Source of the DNA: Pukyongia sp963768085
GTDB lineage: Bacteria; Bacteroidota; Bacteroidia; Flavobacteriales; Flavobacteriaceae
DNA: 64,000 bases
Assembly: GCA_963768085.1 (NCBI GenBank)
Contig: CAVYGO010000002.1
Coordinates: 434,001-498,000, forward strand
Reading direction: 5' to 3'
Position numbers and translations under genes: made by a program. A model generated the notes under the pieces. That model had not been told where the DNA came from. It made no database searches and saw only the letters and a list, made by a program, of their open reading frames with translations. Numbering within the stretch: the stretch's first letter is position 1; every line of letters starts with the position of its first letter. Shown here piece after piece: positions 62,603-64,000 of this stretch.

Positions 62603-62805
62603 GCTTTAGTGTTGTAAGGCTCTGAAAATGGCCGTCAGGCGACTGAAAAGTTCTTTACACCATAAAGGCCTGGTTCATGGATTTATTGATGTACCATCCT
62701 CCAAATTTCTTTTTATCTTTAAACAATTGTGGCGTCCTTGGCGTATATCTGTGAGGATAGACAAGGTAGTTAGCTGTCTATAAGTAAAACCAAAATACTA
62801 TAATT

Positions 62806-63177
62806 ATGAAATTAGGTGCGTTTTCTATAAGTCTTTCAGTTAAGCACATTAATATATCCAGGGAGTTTTATGAGAATCTGGGATTCGTAGTATTTGCCGG
62901 AGATCCTGAAATGAACTATCTCATAATGAAGAACGGAAATGCATTGATCGGGTTATTCCAGGGAATGTTCGATGACAACATGCTCACCTTCAATCCCGGG
63001 TGGGACGAAAACGCAAATACTCTTGATTCATTCGATGATGTACGAACGATTCAAGCGGAGTTAAAAAATAATAATGTAACACTGGATCGGGAAGCCGAAA
63101 CATCTACCACCGGACCTGCAAGTATTGTTCTCACCGACCCGGATGGGAATCATATTTTAATAGATCAGCACGTGTAG
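62806..63177 (+). CDS. VOC-family (glyoxalase/bleomycin resistance-like) protein
   Basis: 123 residues, one paired beta-alpha-beta-beta-beta module of the VOC fold: FSISLSVKHINISREFYENLGFVV, NALIGLFQGMFDDN, and the C-terminal SIVLTDPDGNHILIDQHV. VOC proteins are metal-dependent dioxygenases, isomerases or binding proteins. Substrate unknown. Confidence 0.85.
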   Translation: MKLGAFSISLSVKHINISREFYENLGFVVFAGDPEMNYLIMKNGNALIGLFQGMFDDNMLTFNPGWDENANTLDSFDDVRTIQAELKNNNVTLDREAETSTTGPASIVLTDPDGNHILIDQHV

Positions 63178-63398
63178 TTTTGTAAAAATTGAAGGCGTAT
63201 CGCTATCGCAATGGCCATTGGTTCTGCTGTCCTGCCGAATCGTATCTTAAAATAGAGAAAATAAATTGAATTACACGAAGCTTCGAGGCTCTAAAAACAC
63301 TTCTGACAGCATGGTTTTTCAGTCAAAATTTCGTATCTTTAGTAGTTGCGGCTAACTTAATTAAAAACCTATTTTTCAACACATAAAATCAAATTATT

Positions 63399-63800
63399 AT
63401 GAAAAAGGCAGGTATTTGGATCGACTCGAAGAAAGCAATGATCATAGACCCTAAGGAATCTCGTATAAAGACCTTAGATTCAGGTATTGAAAGCAGGGAA
63501 AGATTTGAAGGTGAAACTGAGCAGGAAGGGCGATTTGGTGCTCAGTTTGTAAACAAAGAGAAAGTAAAAAAGAATCGGCAACAACATCAGGTTAAGAAGT
63601 TTATGCATACCATTATTCATGAGACCAGTAATATAGAAACGGTAGTTCTGTTTGGGCCATCACAAATGAAAGTGAAGCTTGCGAAAGAATTGGAAAATTT
63701 ACCCGGAAATACTATACGTGTAGCGGGCGTGGAAGCCGCTCAGAAACTTAGTGATAATCAGCTTATTGCCTGGGTGAAGGATTACTTCAATATTAAATGA
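63399..63800 (+). CDS. Conserved protein with eRF1/L7Ae-like C-terminal pattern
   Basis: 133 residues. IWIDSKKAMIIDPKES at the N-terminus and VVLFGPSQMKVKLAKELE near 90 resemble small bacterial proteins with release-factor-like (eRF1 domain 3) folds, from memory; a charged segment near 50-70 (FVNKEKVKKNRQQHQVKK) could bind RNA. No catalytic motif is visible. Single gene, unknown role. Confidence 0.5.
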   Translation: MKKAGIWIDSKKAMIIDPKESRIKTLDSGIESRERFEGETEQEGRFGAQFVNKEKVKKNRQQHQVKKFMHTIIHETSNIETVVLFGPSQMKVKLAKELENLPGNTIRVAGVEAAQKLSDNQLIAWVKDYFNIK

Positions 63801-63906
63801 TACTCCACACAAGATCATCCTGATGTAAAATCTACACAAGAAGATGTTTCATTGTTTTTGAATTATCCCTAAAATCTTATGTAATTTTATATAAGATTCA
63901 CTAACC

Positions 63907-64000
63907 ATGATAAGAATTCGGCTAATTCTACTTCTATTAGTATTGCCTGCCACCACATCATTCGGTCAATCTGCGGACAGGCCTACCCTAAAGGCGGGTA
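63907..64000 (+). CDS. N-terminus of an exported protein, truncated by window edge
   Basis: First 31 codons give MIRIRLILLLLVLPATTSFG, a signal peptide cleaved before QSADRP. The rest is outside the window, so nothing can be said of the mature protein. Confidence 0.6.
   Translation, partial: MIRIRLILLLLVLPATTSFGQSADRPTLKAG

Noticed and set aside
62600..62805. Possible riboswitch in the gap before the VOC gene
   Set aside because: A tagaca/tgtcta stem is present but no conserved riboswitch core was recognised.
1..64000. CRISPR array, tRNA, rRNA, prophage or complete insertion sequence
   Set aside because: Read by eye, no regularly spaced repeats, no cloverleaf-like tRNA, no transposase or phage structural gene was seen. 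A tRNA search program would be decisive.

Overview
The window is about 64 kb of chromosome from a member of the Bacteroidota, most likely a marine Flavobacteriaceae. The assignment rests on a PorX regulator (type IX secretion), an LpxC-FabZ fusion, a long-form HisG operon, many short lipoproteins, AraC regulators fused to TPR sensors, promoters of the TAnnTTTG type, and moderate GC (about 40 percent by eye). I found no rRNA or tRNA genes, CRISPR array, complete insertion sequence or prophage.

Layout. 1-3.5 kb: minus-strand histidine operon (hisG-hisD-hisC-hisB, the last cut by the window edge) preceded by a His-rich leader peptide and an intrinsic terminator, a classical attenuator. 3.6-5.3 kb: an OmpA-like protein coupled to a membrane-anchored helix-hairpin-helix protein. 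5.5-9.1 kb: fabG, a VWA membrane protein and a prohibitin-like protein. 9.2-11.2 kb: an S9 peptidase lipoprotein. 11.2-18.6 kb: a minus-strand envelope operon (HD protein, lpxD, lpxC-fabZ, lpxA, efp, a second LpxD-like gene, an NTF2-like gene, sucD). 18.7-23.2 kb: porX, tsaE, a tiny lipoprotein overlapping a membrane protein, and alanine dehydrogenase.

23.2-28.1 kb is accessory: an AraC/TPR sensor-regulator, three proteins of unknown function, and two relics of the 3' end of the neighbouring proline dehydrogenase gene in direct orientation. 28.1-43.6 kb is mostly conserved: proline dehydrogenase, aroB, DinB, Lrp/AsnC, M14 peptidase, an XRE regulator with palindromic candidate operators, TerC, MscL, topoisomerase IV (parC/parE), YchF and two tandem alpha/beta hydrolases.

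43.7-56.4 kb is a looser region of lipoproteins, a REP-like repeat cluster and three disrupted genes: a TPR lipoprotein, a SCO family protein and a DASS anion transporter. It also holds a NYN protein, a fatty acid desaturase, a YecH-like protein, and an SDR and a PsiD-like decarboxylase that both carry export signals. 56.4-59.6 kb is a minus-strand operon for a 2-oxoacid:ferredoxin oxidoreductase (ferredoxin, alpha, beta, gamma) plus a CBS protein. 59.7-64 kb has a glycosyltransferase and several small proteins, and ends in a truncated exported protein.

The observations most worth a second look are the repeated proline dehydrogenase 3' ends between 26.46 and 28.13 kb, the REP-like cluster at 44.4 kb, the TTTAC-N4-GTAAA palindromes around the XRE gene, the exported SDR and PsiD-like enzymes, and the clustering of single-base frameshifts at 45.9-52.6 kb. 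I did not see a clear multi-gene system of a wholly new kind.
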